64,000 nt of DNA from Butyrivibrio sp. NC3005 (lineage in GTDB: Bacteria > Bacillota > Clostridia > Lachnospirales > Lachnospiraceae), in contig NZ_AUKC01000003.1 in NCBI RefSeq assembly GCF_000424545.1, forward strand, positions 124,001-188,000, written 5' to 3'. The stretch's first letter is position 1; every line of letters starts with the position of its first letter. A program made the translations under genes and the position numbers. This document shows, in pieces, positions 53,271 to 63,127 of this stretch. The notes under the pieces were generated by a model. That model was not told the DNA's origin, searched no databases, and saw only the letters and a list, made by a program, of their open reading frames with translations.

Positions 53271-54110
53271 TTATACCGTATCCATAAATGTTTTTTCAAT
53301 CTTACTAAATAAAAGTACTCCTAAAGTTAAAACAATAAGAGTTACTATCCAACTTAGTCCCCAATAATGCCATGCAAGTGTTTTAGTACCTAGAAGTACA
53401 CTTCTAAAGCACTCTATTATCGGAGTCATGGCATTAAGCATGTATACTGATAAGTATTTCCGAGGAATTATCTCGGTTGTATACACTACAGGTGTTGCAT
53501 ACATCCAAAGCTGAACACCGAAACCTACAAGAACTACCAAATCTCTATACTTGGTAGTAAGAGAAGCTATGATAATTCCACATCCAAGTCCAAATAATCC
53601 AGCCTGAAATATAAGAACAGGCACCAATAAAAGTGACCATCCAAGTCCAAAATTATATCCATTAAAACTATAATATGCAATTGCAATTACCAGCATTGCC
53701 AATTGTATTCCTAAATCCAACATGCCGGTAAGTACAGATGAAATCGGCATTACTAGTCTAGGAAAGTATACTTTACCCATTATTGCAGCATTTGCAGTAA
53801 ATGTACTAGATGTCTGTGTAAGGCTTGTAGCAAAAAATGTCCATAGTGCATTACTGCAAAGGTAAAATACAAACTGCGGAACACCGCTTGTTGACAAACC
53901 AGCTAAGTTTCCAAAGACAAATGCATATAGTAGTACAGAAATTAATGGTTTGAATATTAACCATAACGGACCAAGTATTGTCTGCTTATAAATCGTCGTA
54001 TAATTTCTTTTAAAGAAAAGCCAAATAAGATCTTTATATCTAAAAAGTTCTTTTAAATCAATATCAAACCACCCTGTTTTGGCTTTAATATGTGTAGTAT
54101 ATTGCTCCAT
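53271..54110 (-). CDS. wzm: Polysaccharide ABC exporter, permease subunit (Wzm/TagG-like)
   Basis: 279 aa with six membrane helices. N-terminal amphipathic region WFDIDLKELFRYKDLIWLFF, then RNYTTIYKQTILGPLWLIF, both typical of ABC-2 polysaccharide permeases, and a conserved NAMTPIIECFRSVLLG near the end. Partner of the ATP-binding gene 3 bp downstream. It carries undecaprenyl-linked polymer across the membrane, which means the right operon uses ABC export rather than the Wzx route seen in the left region. The N- and C-termini are complete. Confidence 0.9.
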   Translation of the reverse strand: MEQYTTHIKAKTGWFDIDLKELFRYKDLIWLFFKRNYTTIYKQTILGPLWLIFKPLISVLLYAFVFGNLAGLSTSGVPQFVFYLCSNALWTFFATSLTQTSSTFTANAAIMGKVYFPRLVMPISSVLTGMLDLGIQLAMLVIAIAYYSFNGYNFGLGWSLLLVPVLIFQAGLFGLGCGIIIASLTTKYRDLVVLVGFGVQLWMYATPVVYTTEIIPRKYLSVYMLNAMTPIIECFRSVLLGTKTLAWHYWGLSWIVTLIVLTLGVLLFSKIEKTFMDTV

Positions 54111-54135
54111 GTATTACTAACTTGTTCCTTTCAAT

Positions 54136-54391
54136 CTACAATGTATTAAAAAATGTACTTCCTATTTTTTGTGATATACTGCCCCTTATGCGTCTTCTAT
54201 ATAAATATAAATTGTCAGTAATATGTATCACTTTACCATATCTATAAATTCGCATCCAATAGTCATAATCTTCCGCCAAAAAAGATTGGCATCGTACGCT
54301 CCAACCTTCTTTGCAATTTCTGAAATGTACAAGAAACATGCTCCGCACCATTATATACTGGGAGTACTATAGATACTCTCTTATTGTCCAT
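54136..54391 (-). pseudogene. GT2 gene reduced to its two ends
   Basis: The start (MDNKRVSIVLPVYNGA) at 54391 overlaps the stop of the GT2 gene upstream, as real operon genes here do. After about 16 codons the sequence jumps to a downstream GT2 part in another frame (QSFLAEDYDYWMRIYRYGK, ISQKIG). About 150 codons with the metal site are missing, so it is an internal deletion derivative. Confidence 0.7.
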
Positions 54392-55400
54392 TTTTTCTAT
54401 GTATAATCTTATAAAACATACCAATTACAACATTATAGAATTCATATAAATGGTAATTAGTATAAAACAGCTTTAAAGATATTCCCCCTATTCTATATTT
54501 TTTTAATATAGGCCTTATTCTTTCAAAATATTCTTTTGACTCCTTAGATTCTTGATCAGCCTTGTTCATTTGCTTCCAATGATGAATCATCATGCTCACA
54601 AAAAAAGAGAGCTGCCAAATTCCATACATATCTTTTATCTCTTGATGACACTCTATAAATCTATCTGTTTCTTCTATACTTATGCACATTGCTTTATTCT
54701 TTGGAAGCAAATTATTATTTGTTGTAATTGAATTTGATCTTACTCTTCTGTAATACAGCGGTTCATGCAAAAGTGCCACACGTTGACAAACAGATGTAAG
54801 CTCGAAATTAAATAAATTATCTTCGTGTATTATTCCTTCATAAAAACGCAAGTTGTTGTCTTCAATAACACTTCTTTTGATAAATATCAAACAACAACTT
54901 GGAAAATAATCATTGTTATCCAACGCTTTGCGATAAAAATCTGTTCCCTTCATGACATCCGGGTAACAACCATTATATTTATATCCACCTGCTTCTCTAG
55001 TCCACTGATAATCACTAGTTCCATCTTCAAATGAATATGCAACAAAACGTAACTGGTCTAAATTTTCTTCTTCAGATTTTCTGTATAGTCTTTCTATTGC
55101 ATCTTTTTTTAGAAAATCATCGCTGTCAAGAAAATAAACATACTTACCTTTAGCATGCTCCAATCCAGTATTTCTTGCTGCTGAAAGCCCTCCATTTTTA
55201 CGATTTATAAGAATAAAATTATCATTTTTATCACAATACTCTTTTACTATGTCGTCAGAATTGTCTGTAGAACCATCATTCACAATCAATACTTCAAATT
55301 CCTTAAAAGTCTGTTTTTCAAGACTATCCAAACATTCTCCTACATAGTTCCTAACATTATACACTGGAACAATAATACTTACCTTAATATCTTTATTCAT
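54381..55400 (-). CDS. GT2 glycosyltransferase
   Basis: 339 aa. GT-A domain with KVSIIVPVYNVRNYVGECL, NDGSTDNS (41-48) and D92-S-D-D95 in YFLDSDDF, then HEDNLFNFEL as acceptor/catalytic motif. C-terminal 130 residues are helical and basic, with no clear membrane helix. Typical EpsJ/WcaA-like capsule transferase. Its last codons hold the start of the deleted GT2 relic that follows. The 97-bp gap to the next gene upstream shows no structure. Confidence 0.85.
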   Translation of the reverse strand: MNKDIKVSIIVPVYNVRNYVGECLDSLEKQTFKEFEVLIVNDGSTDNSDDIVKEYCDKNDNFILINRKNGGLSAARNTGLEHAKGKYVYFLDSDDFLKKDAIERLYRKSEEENLDQLRFVAYSFEDGTSDYQWTREAGGYKYNGCYPDVMKGTDFYRKALDNNDYFPSCCLIFIKRSVIEDNNLRFYEGIIHEDNLFNFELTSVCQRVALLHEPLYYRRVRSNSITTNNNLLPKNKAMCISIEETDRFIECHQEIKDMYGIWQLSFFVSMMIHHWKQMNKADQESKESKEYFERIRPILKKYRIGGISLKLFYTNYHLYEFYNVVIGMFYKIIHRKNGQ

Positions 55401-55497
55401 CCTTTGGTTCCTAATTAGTATTCTATTAGCAAATCTACAAAGTATATTAACACACTTTATATATTATTGCTACATTTACGATAAACTAGCATAAAAA

Positions 55498-56505
55498 CTA
55501 CAGTTCTATATCAAATAGCTTCTTTACAACATTTCTAAATACTGTTTTTTTATTTTCTATGAACAGAATATAATAACTTTTTTGCCAAAATGAAAGAGGC
55601 CTGTTTATTTTTTTTGAATACTTCATTACTAGTTCCATAGCTTCTTTGTTTTCTTTTATTTCATTGGCAAATTCTGTAATTTGCTGATCTTTTAACTTTT
55701 TCTTTGGAAAACGAATATCTATAGGACAATTCTCTCCCGTTCCATCAAAGCCAATATTTTTACACATATCTACATTAGGATATAGTACTAGTCCATTGTG
55801 TAGATATATTGCCAATTCCCAAAAAACCGCCCAAGTTTTCTTTTTTCCACTGGCATTATCCAATACTTGCTGCCAAATAAGATCAGTTCCATTTCGATCA
55901 AGCTTATAAATATCTTCATCAGTCATCTGTGAAACAAATTTCTGAGGATTTCTTTCAAAATACTGCCATCTATCAAACCAAGTAGCCCATCCCCAGCATC
56001 CTCCCCAAGGTAATAAAAATGTTTGAGGTAAAAATGCCTTATCTTTATCAGTAGGAAGCGAACATCCACATATCTCCATCACTTTCTGCTGATCAGCATA
56101 CCGTATCAAGGCTTCATTCATATATTCTAGAAAAAACTTGTTTGGCACTATATCATCTTCAAGCACAATTACCTTTTTATGCTTATTGATAACATTAGTA
56201 ACGCCACCCATAATATTCTCTGCTAAGCCTATATTATTATCCCTTTCAATAATAATAATGTCTTTAAATCCATCAATGCTATGAATAAATGATCTTGTTG
56301 CTTCCACTTCGGCTAAATCAGATTCATCTCTTGCTCCATCAGAAAATATATAAAGCCTAGTTTTCTCAGATAGAGAACATTTCTTTAGATTATCAACTAC
56401 TTTTTTTAATGAATCAATCCGTTTGTAGGTAAACAAACAAACTGGAGCGCAAATATCATCTTTTTCAAAAATTTTATTCTTTTTTATATTTCCAACTTTA
56501 TTCAT
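55498..56505 (-). CDS. Glycosyltransferase, GNT-I/GT13-like GT-A protein
   Basis: 335 aa from MNKVGNIKKN, chosen because the SD (TGGAG) lies 8 bp before it; the ATG seven codons upstream has none. Features: CAPVCLFTYKRIDSLKKVV, SDGARDE, RDNNIGLAENIMGG, and the metal site E-D-D (about 116-118) in VLEDDIVPNKFF, then WGGCWGWATWFDRW. These match the GNT-I-like glycosyltransferases found in bacterial surface loci. Soluble, cytoplasmic. It stands after a GT8-like gene with a 70-bp gap; complete. Confidence 0.8.
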   Translation of the reverse strand: MNKVGNIKKNKIFEKDDICAPVCLFTYKRIDSLKKVVDNLKKCSLSEKTRLYIFSDGARDESDLAEVEATRSFIHSIDGFKDIIIIERDNNIGLAENIMGGVTNVINKHKKVIVLEDDIVPNKFFLEYMNEALIRYADQQKVMEICGCSLPTDKDKAFLPQTFLLPWGGCWGWATWFDRWQYFERNPQKFVSQMTDEDIYKLDRNGTDLIWQQVLDNASGKKKTWAVFWELAIYLHNGLVLYPNVDMCKNIGFDGTGENCPIDIRFPKKKLKDQQITEFANEIKENKEAMELVMKYSKKINRPLSFWQKSYYILFIENKKTVFRNVVKKLFDIEL

Positions 56506-56574
56506 GGTAAAAACTCCATATATCATTGATAAATATAAATACTTATTGCAATCAAACCATAGTACTATATTTAT

Positions 56575-57642
56575 TTATCCAATATGAATTATATCTTTTT
56601 TTCCATTTAAATATTTCTTTATTCTTCTATCCAAATCCACAGAATAATTATATATTTTATCTTTCAAACTTAGATTTACAGGTTCAATCTCTTCTGATAA
56701 TGCTGGATGTTTGATAATCATAGGATAAAATCCGTATTCTTTTAAAACAAACTCTTTTTCATGATTCAGCTTTAAAAGATATTCATTATATAGTGCTTTA
56801 ACAAGCTTATGATCCACTCTCCAATGAGACGCTGCAACACCTATATCCACCGTTTTTTCATTTAAATAACAAATGTTATGGTAATGGTAAAAAACAACAT
56901 TTGTACTAACTTTATCATCCATCTTTATCTGAATATCATCATCATTTTTTGATATCAATTTATAGCGATCTAGGTTCCATAAAGCTAGTCCTGCACCGGG
57001 ATGTTCAAGTACATGAACACAATCATATTTCTCCAACCATTCATTTAAATACATTTGATCTCCAAACGTTTTTCCATTATCTGCAGCTTTGCAAGAATTA
57101 AGTACTTGTTTCTTCCATTCTTTCAATACCTTCCTTCCAAATGTATCATTGCAGAAAGTATTAAACTCCACACAATATTTTCCCGAATTTTTCTCGCTAT
57201 AGTAGCCATAAAAACTATTGGAAAATCTGTGTTCTATAATCTGTACACTTTTATTGTTTGCTATCATTTCATTAATTAAAACAATAGGATCACAATAAAA
57301 ATACATATCAGCATCAATATATGTACAATATCCTTCATTATAAACAGTAAATACATAGTCCAAAAAGCAAGCTGAACAAGTCCAGTTATATTCTGCTCTT
57401 GATCGATTTGACTTTACCTTTAACATAACCTCATCTTCAAAATCACACAGTGAAACCACTATTACGTTTTCAAAGTCAATGTCTTTAAGAACTTTTTCAC
57501 ATCTATCATCCATGGCCAAAACATACAACCGAAACTTTTTGGCGTTTTTTTCTAATGATTTAATTAATACCAATCCCTTATCTAAGTAATTACTATCAAA
57601 TAAGGTACAATAAACATTTTTATCCAAAGTGGCTCCCATCAA
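56575..57642 (-). CDS. GT8-like/nucleotide-diphosphosugar transferase
   Basis: 355 aa. VYCTLFDSNYLDKGLVLIKS at the N-terminus, D110-A-D112 in TYIDADMYFYCDP as the metal site, then GDQMYLNEWLEKY and HPGAGLALWNLDRY. This pattern is that of the stand-alone nucleotide-sugar transferases near GT8 in capsule loci. The start is uncertain: the ORF opens with TTG-ATG without SD, whereas GGGAG sits 5 bp before a TTG at 57627. Basic C-terminus suggests membrane contact. No neighbours overlap. Confidence 0.75.
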   Translation of the reverse strand: MMGATLDKNVYCTLFDSNYLDKGLVLIKSLEKNAKKFRLYVLAMDDRCEKVLKDIDFENVIVVSLCDFEDEVMLKVKSNRSRAEYNWTCSACFLDYVFTVYNEGYCTYIDADMYFYCDPIVLINEMIANNKSVQIIEHRFSNSFYGYYSEKNSGKYCVEFNTFCNDTFGRKVLKEWKKQVLNSCKAADNGKTFGDQMYLNEWLEKYDCVHVLEHPGAGLALWNLDRYKLISKNDDDIQIKMDDKVSTNVVFYHYHNICYLNEKTVDIGVAASHWRVDHKLVKALYNEYLLKLNHEKEFVLKEYGFYPMIIKHPALSEEIEPVNLSLKDKIYNYSVDLDRRIKKYLNGKKDIIHIG

Positions 57643-57759
57643 AAAATATAATCAGTATTTATTATATCTAGCATATTAACTTTAACACTATAATCCAAAC
57701 ATTATAATTACAATATCTGTATAAACAAAAACAATTTTATCACATATCGCAATATTGTT

Positions 57760-58857
57760 CTAACAAAAATAAATCATCATATATCCCTTAACAAATCGCT
57801 GTCTACTCAATTTTTCCACATATGCTTTTGCCATATCATCATATTCATAATCTTTCAGCAGAAGTTTCTGCATTTTCTTTGAAAGATCCTGCACGTTTTC
57901 TGCCTGAAACACTTCTCCCAAATGGTATTTACTTATCGTATTCCCAATTTCTCCACAATCAGGTCCTATTATCCATTTACCATATGCAACTCCATCTATC
58001 ATAGGTCCGCTTGCACCATTAAATTCACGTCTATACGGAACTGCCACAATATCACAATGCTGTATTAAATACCTCATCTCTGAATCTGAGATATATCGCA
58101 TTATCATAGTTATTTGCCTAGAAAAATTACTGCTAAGCGCCATAATTTCATCTGTGGCTATATCCTGCTCTTTTCCAGCAATAATAAGATGAAATGGGCA
58201 ATTTACACTTTGTAGTGCTTTAAGCAAAATGTCTAAACCTTTATCACGTCTTGTCGCCCCTAGAGCTAATATTACCTTTGTATTTTTATTAAAATCATTT
58301 AGTTCCGGAGGACATACGCTATCTTTTTTGGCGCTTTCATCAGCTTTTAGAAAAGATGGATAATGTACTACTTTACCATTTTTTATTCCTTGACTACCAA
58401 GCAAAGAGCATAAATAATCAGAATGTACGACTATTGTATCCAGCATTCTGGACACTCTTAGCATTGACAGGCGCATAAACAGTTTATACCACTTTCTATC
58501 ATAATCCATCGTTACGTGATGATATGTGGCAATTACCCTATACCTTTTCAAAAATTGCATTCCGAAACCGGCATACAGATTTAGATAATCACCTGCAAGA
58601 AAATGAATTAAATCAGGCTTTTCTTCTCTTACAATATGCTTTAGTTTCTTTAACGCAATTAAATAATTTTCAAAGGATAAAGTCTGGTAAGAAAATTCCG
58701 GAATACCAATCTTCTTGACATTATCAGCAGTATTGTATTTTGTTGCATCTTCTACAGGCAGCACCAACATATATTCAGCCGATATGTTTTCTATTATTGT
58801 ATTTCTATATACTTCAAAATGGCCTTCAACACCACCATCAATCAATAATACTTTCAT
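57760..58857 (-). CDS. GT4 family glycosyltransferase
   Basis: 365 aa, GT-B. N-terminal LLIDGGVEGHFEVYRNTI, HFLAGDYLNLYAGFG, YHHVTMDYDRKW, then VILALGATRRDKGLDILLKAL and a donor site with NGASGPMIDGVAYGKWIIG. The usual E-x7-E is partly changed (no first Glu in this block), seen also in some distant GT4 members. Starts with SD GAAAG. It precedes an acetyltransferase gene by 17 bp in the same operon and probably adds a sugar that this enzyme then acylates. Confidence 0.8.
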   Translation of the reverse strand: MKVLLIDGGVEGHFEVYRNTIIENISAEYMLVLPVEDATKYNTADNVKKIGIPEFSYQTLSFENYLIALKKLKHIVREEKPDLIHFLAGDYLNLYAGFGMQFLKRYRVIATYHHVTMDYDRKWYKLFMRLSMLRVSRMLDTIVVHSDYLCSLLGSQGIKNGKVVHYPSFLKADESAKKDSVCPPELNDFNKNTKVILALGATRRDKGLDILLKALQSVNCPFHLIIAGKEQDIATDEIMALSSNFSRQITMIMRYISDSEMRYLIQHCDIVAVPYRREFNGASGPMIDGVAYGKWIIGPDCGEIGNTISKYHLGEVFQAENVQDLSKKMQKLLLKDYEYDDMAKAYVEKLSRQRFVKGYMMIYFC

Positions 58858-58874
58858 CTATTCAACTTTCTATT

Positions 58875-59444
58875 TTAGCGAAAAAAAGCTTCATGATACA
58901 ATTCATATGTATTGGATATTTCTCTCTTTTTCCCTTTAATAAGCGGATTTCCATAATAAATTGTATTTGCCTCTAGATGTCCTTTTGCAACTGCACCTGC
59001 TCCTACTACACAGCCAGAATCAAGTTCTGAACCTTCCAGAACAGTTGCACCTGCTCCAAGAAAAACATGATCATGTATTTTAATCTGGTGATCCTGATAT
59101 GCAAAATCTTCTGACTGCAAATCGTGACTTGCAGATATGATCCTTGAAAAAACGGATATAGATGAATTATCTTCTATTATTATTCCGCCTCGCCCGTCAA
59201 GATAGCAAAACTCATTGATAATGCAACCTTCACCTAGAGTAATATTATGGGGACGAACTATGATTGTCCCATATCCAATACGGCATTTCCTGCCCATCTT
59301 TAGCCCGGACAGTTTATATAGAAGTCTTCTAATCCACCATGCCGGTATATGATTGATAAAGGTATTAAGAAGCATGTAACCTAGATCCAGATATATCAGA
59401 CCTAGTTTATACCATGCTTTGGACTTACGTATTTTACTAAACAT
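58875..59444 (-). CDS. Left-handed beta-helix (hexapeptide) acyltransferase
   Basis: 189 aa from the second of two ATGs (MFSKIRKS), with AGGA 6 bp ahead; a TTG at 59468 would be a poor start. After a basic amphipathic N-terminus come hexapeptide-type turns: IGYGTIIV, ITLGEGCIINEFC, IIIEDNSSI, HVFLGAGATVLEGS, and VVGAGAVAKG. The catalytic-type His lies in SASHD. WcaF/WbbJ-like acetyl-CoA-dependent O-acetyltransferase for the surface glycan. Cytoplasmic trimer by analogy. Complete. Confidence 0.85.
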   Translation of the reverse strand: MFSKIRKSKAWYKLGLIYLDLGYMLLNTFINHIPAWWIRRLLYKLSGLKMGRKCRIGYGTIIVRPHNITLGEGCIINEFCYLDGRGGIIIEDNSSISVFSRIISASHDLQSEDFAYQDHQIKIHDHVFLGAGATVLEGSELDSGCVVGAGAVAKGHLEANTIYYGNPLIKGKKREISNTYELYHEAFFR

Positions 59445-59498
59445 TTCCATTCCTATCGTTTTTCTCAAATAATGATAATTATACCGTAAAAAACAAGA

Positions 59499-61229
59499 TT
59501 ATTCATACCAATAATATAATCCACATGTACTCTCTGCTAAAATAAGTTTTGCTTCTGAATCAGGCTCATTAACAATTTCATAGTCTTTTATTCCAGTATC
59601 TAATACATTAAAAATATAACCATGAAAACCTCCAGGTGCTTGTAAACAAATTTTAACTTTCCTTGAATCAGACATTTTTTCCATATTGCTTAATTCAGAA
59701 TATGCCTGACTAGATTTTTTATATCTCCATACATCTGCATACAATGTTCCAGCACAGTTTATCACCAACAAACCAATAACTATAAAACTTATAATTCTAT
59801 CTCTTTTTCTGACCCCTTGCATGTTTACATACTGAAACATCCAAGAAAATAATGCTCCCATCGGAATAAAGTACAAATGAAGATAATATCTAGCCGCAGA
59901 CAATCCAGGAACAACTACAATCTGAATCAAAGTCAAAAGAGACAAAATTCCTATTATTATATATATTCTATTGTTTCTGTTTTTATATACCATAAATACT
60001 AGGTATAATAATGACACTAAGAATATACCACTGAACATTATTCCCCAACCAGCTACTCGCGTATCAACAAATGACGCACTTTGTGATATCTCTGCTAAAC
60101 TAAATGTAAATGGAACCTTCAAAACAGGTTCAACTTCAATAGTATTCTGACACTTAGAAAAAAGAGAAAAAAGAGTCTGCAATGGATGTGGCAATGATCC
60201 AAACCATTGTGTAACATTTGTATGAAGTACTCCATCTGATATTCCATCAGTACCTGTAATGGAGTAAAAAGGATTACGATGCACAAAAGTATTATGCCAA
60301 TATGTCGTTGATCCCACTATTCCAAATGTCAAAATCCCAACACAGATATATTTTTCTAAAATTCCAACAATTTTTCTCAAATCTAAATGATTTATGAATA
60401 TGTCAGCAGCCAAAAAACCACAACAATAAATAGCAGCAAATATCACTCCTGAAAACTTAGAGTTTATCATTAGTGCGACACTTACTCCTACCATAATCCA
60501 TGAAATATTATTGGAGGACTTAGACTCTATTATTTTAACTAAATTCAAAACTACAACAATAATCATGCAGTACATAAATGCATCATTATAATATGATTGC
60601 GCTTGAGCTAAAGTGATTGGATTACATACAGATAATACTGCAAAAATCAAACTCAAAAAAGACTTATTCAGATATTTTTTAACAAAATCATATACCAATA
60701 ATACTGCTGCTATCATTGCAAGCATTGTGTAGCATTTTCCACTCTCTATATTTCCTGTAAATGCATAAACAACAGCTCCAAAAATCCAAGTAGCTTTTGG
60801 ATAATGAGTATAAAAAATTGGCCATTTATCTGCCTTTCCAATCAAAAAACCTAAACGATTGTTGGCTTCTTCAAAAGTCTCATATATCGGGTTCCAACCA
60901 TATTTTAATAAACCTGTACAAGTTTTATGATAAGAGTTTCCATCCCATGACATATCAAAAACACATGTTGATAGTGATACAGAAACTGTAAAGATAAACA
61001 GTACCCAAGCTCCACTTATTATTAGCTTTTTTAAATCCAAGTGCATGTTTTTTTGAGCTATTATTGCTTCAATGACTTCACAAATAAAAACAATTACCAA
61101 AGAAAATCTGTTTATAGAAAGTCCAAAAAACATGCAGATTGTTGGAACAATAACAATATTGAATATAGTCCATAGCAACATTATTCCAACTAATCTGGTT
61201 ATTTCTACATTCTTCAATTGACTTTTCAT
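59499..61229 (-). CDS. Large GT-C-type membrane glycosyltransferase
   Basis: 576 aa with about twelve helices. First external loop contains SWDGNSYH after helix 3 (Asp is the expected GT-C catalytic base), followed by a long loop GWNPIYETFEEANN. A short external domain ends the protein (YEIVNEPDSEAKL). Fits the GT39/PMT-like family by topology. Uses a polyprenyl-phosphate sugar on the outer face, in line with YfhO and the other GT-C genes here. SD GAGGAAAA. Between two members of its own kind and the acetyltransferase gene. No strict signature was recognised. Confidence 0.7.
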   Translation of the reverse strand: MKSQLKNVEITRLVGIMLLWTIFNIVIVPTICMFFGLSINRFSLVIVFICEVIEAIIAQKNMHLDLKKLIISGAWVLFIFTVSVSLSTCVFDMSWDGNSYHKTCTGLLKYGWNPIYETFEEANNRLGFLIGKADKWPIFYTHYPKATWIFGAVVYAFTGNIESGKCYTMLAMIAAVLLVYDFVKKYLNKSFLSLIFAVLSVCNPITLAQAQSYYNDAFMYCMIIVVVLNLVKIIESKSSNNISWIMVGVSVALMINSKFSGVIFAAIYCCGFLAADIFINHLDLRKIVGILEKYICVGILTFGIVGSTTYWHNTFVHRNPFYSITGTDGISDGVLHTNVTQWFGSLPHPLQTLFSLFSKCQNTIEVEPVLKVPFTFSLAEISQSASFVDTRVAGWGIMFSGIFLVSLLYLVFMVYKNRNNRIYIIIGILSLLTLIQIVVVPGLSAARYYLHLYFIPMGALFSWMFQYVNMQGVRKRDRIISFIVIGLLVINCAGTLYADVWRYKKSSQAYSELSNMEKMSDSRKVKICLQAPGGFHGYIFNVLDTGIKDYEIVNEPDSEAKLILAESTCGLYYWYE

Positions 61230-61297
61230 TTTTCCTCACTTTTGTTTAGATAAGCATTCTAATCTATTCGTATTTGGTTGTATAAGATACCTCAACG

Positions 61298-63127
61298 CTA
61301 AAATTTTCCTATAATAAAACACTTATAATATGCAACTGCTCCATCCTTTGAGCAACATTCCTCAATAGTCGAAGTGTTGTATTTACCAAACTTTTCAACT
61401 ATTTTCTCAATATTTTTTTTATCCCAACTTAATAGGCATATTTTATTACCTTTGGATAACCAGTCATCCACTAGTGATTTGCTTACTTCATTAACATCAA
61501 ACAATCCGGTATTTCTATAAGCAATCTCATACTCTATATTATTATTTGATAAGTATATAAATGTTGGTAAAAAACCCGAATCTGCGAAAATATACTTATA
61601 ACCTGTATTTTTTGAGTCCATTGCTTCTTCTGTCATTGTTGTTGAAAAATAACCATGTCCACCACCCATTTCCTCAAGTCTTTTAGTAAATTTCCGTGTT
61701 CCTTGTATATTTACAATGAATAAAGCGATACCAACAGTAACAATAGTCGCCTTATAGACTTTTTGGTTTTCTTTTAAAACAGATAATATTTTTACAATCC
61801 CGTTTAAACCAAATCCTATAAGTAAAAAATTCAGCCATTCAAATACCTCTACATGCTGAGGAGTCATTCTTGAAATCATTTTTAACGAAAACACATAGTA
61901 GCAAATATAGAATCCAAAAATTTCAAAAAATTCCACATTATTAATCGTTACAACCTTGGCATTAAAATGTTGCTTACCAAATTTGATGATTTTATCAATT
62001 ATTAACAATGTCAGAAATGTAATTGTGATAATTATAGTACCCTTACCTAACCACATTTCTTCCATTCCTTTATGATCAAGAATATTATACGAAGTCCATA
62101 TTCCTGATGATGCTATATAAACCAATCGCCAGAAAGTTGTCATTTTTTGAAATAGTGTAACCTTATTTCCCAATACGTTAATATACGAAAATCTGTTAAT
62201 AGCACTTTTAATATAAGCAAAACCAAAGATACTTCCTATCAAGCAAGCACATCCAACTATAACTATTAATAAAAAGTAAATTTTACGAATAAATGCTATT
62301 TTCTCTTTCTTCACTATCAATGGGATCAGCGTAAAAATAACAGATATGACAATCAACAATAATAGCACAATCTTACACATAGTCTCGGAAAATATGTAAT
62401 GCAAAACACTGTCAGAAAATCCCCATACATATGGTAAAATGCCTAGTGTAAAACCAAATACGTACTTTTCTGTTCCTAGAAATTTTATCTTATTAACTTT
62501 ATTTCTAATTTTGATATCCTCTCTAGCAACGATAATTATCCACATGGGGACCAAAAACAAAAAAGAAAAGTAATCATAAAAAGCCAATCCGCTTAGTAAT
62601 CCTATTTTCCACCACTTTTCAACCTTTTCTACGTTGCTGCTCTTCCAAATGTATAATGCGATGATGACACACATAACTCCAGGAAGCATTATATCTACCT
62701 GAGAACGTGATACTAAAATAATATTAGTATTACTTGCAGCCAAAATGCTAATTACTATTGCTATAGTCATGTTGGTTGTTTTTTTTAATATTAAGTAGAT
62801 AAAAAAACATATAATCCAAATATATATCAGATGCGAAAATCTAATCAAAAATAAACTTCCACCTCTGGTAATTAAAAGCAAAAGCATCTGAAGATAAATA
62901 GCTAACGTTCCATGATAAATGCTTCCTAAAAGAGGTAAAAAGCTATATTGCATTGTAATATGCATATTTCTGTTTGCCGGAAAAACGATTATCGAAGCCA
63001 AATATTCAATAATAGCAGAATCAAAATACAGGCCTGGAACATTATATTTATACAATCCAATTCCAAATACTAAACAAGCAAGTATAAATCCAACTATAAT
63101 TTTCTCTTTTTGTCTGCGTAACAGCAT
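61298..63127 (-). CDS. Large GT-C/GT39-like membrane protein
   Basis: About 609 aa from MLLRRQKEKIIVG; the AGAGG SD lies 11 bp before this ATG and directly abuts the ATG at 63139, and the open frame goes further up without support. About twelve helices. The first external loop has LYFDSAIIEYLA, with an Asp at the GT-C position, and a later hydrophilic C-terminal part ends in KCFIIGKF. No clear family name; topology and neighbours point to transfer of a sugar from a lipid carrier. Overlaps the end of the partial gene upstream by about 34 bp. Confidence 0.65.
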   Translation of the reverse strand: MLLRRQKEKIIVGFILACLVFGIGLYKYNVPGLYFDSAIIEYLASIIVFPANRNMHITMQYSFLPLLGSIYHGTLAIYLQMLLLLITRGGSLFLIRFSHLIYIWIICFFIYLILKKTTNMTIAIVISILAASNTNIILVSRSQVDIMLPGVMCVIIALYIWKSSNVEKVEKWWKIGLLSGLAFYDYFSFLFLVPMWIIIVAREDIKIRNKVNKIKFLGTEKYVFGFTLGILPYVWGFSDSVLHYIFSETMCKIVLLLLIVISVIFTLIPLIVKKEKIAFIRKIYFLLIVIVGCACLIGSIFGFAYIKSAINRFSYINVLGNKVTLFQKMTTFWRLVYIASSGIWTSYNILDHKGMEEMWLGKGTIIITITFLTLLIIDKIIKFGKQHFNAKVVTINNVEFFEIFGFYICYYVFSLKMISRMTPQHVEVFEWLNFLLIGFGLNGIVKILSVLKENQKVYKATIVTVGIALFIVNIQGTRKFTKRLEEMGGGHGYFSTTMTEEAMDSKNTGYKYIFADSGFLPTFIYLSNNNIEYEIAYRNTGLFDVNEVSKSLVDDWLSKGNKICLLSWDKKNIEKIVEKFGKYNTSTIEECCSKDGAVAYYKCFIIGKF

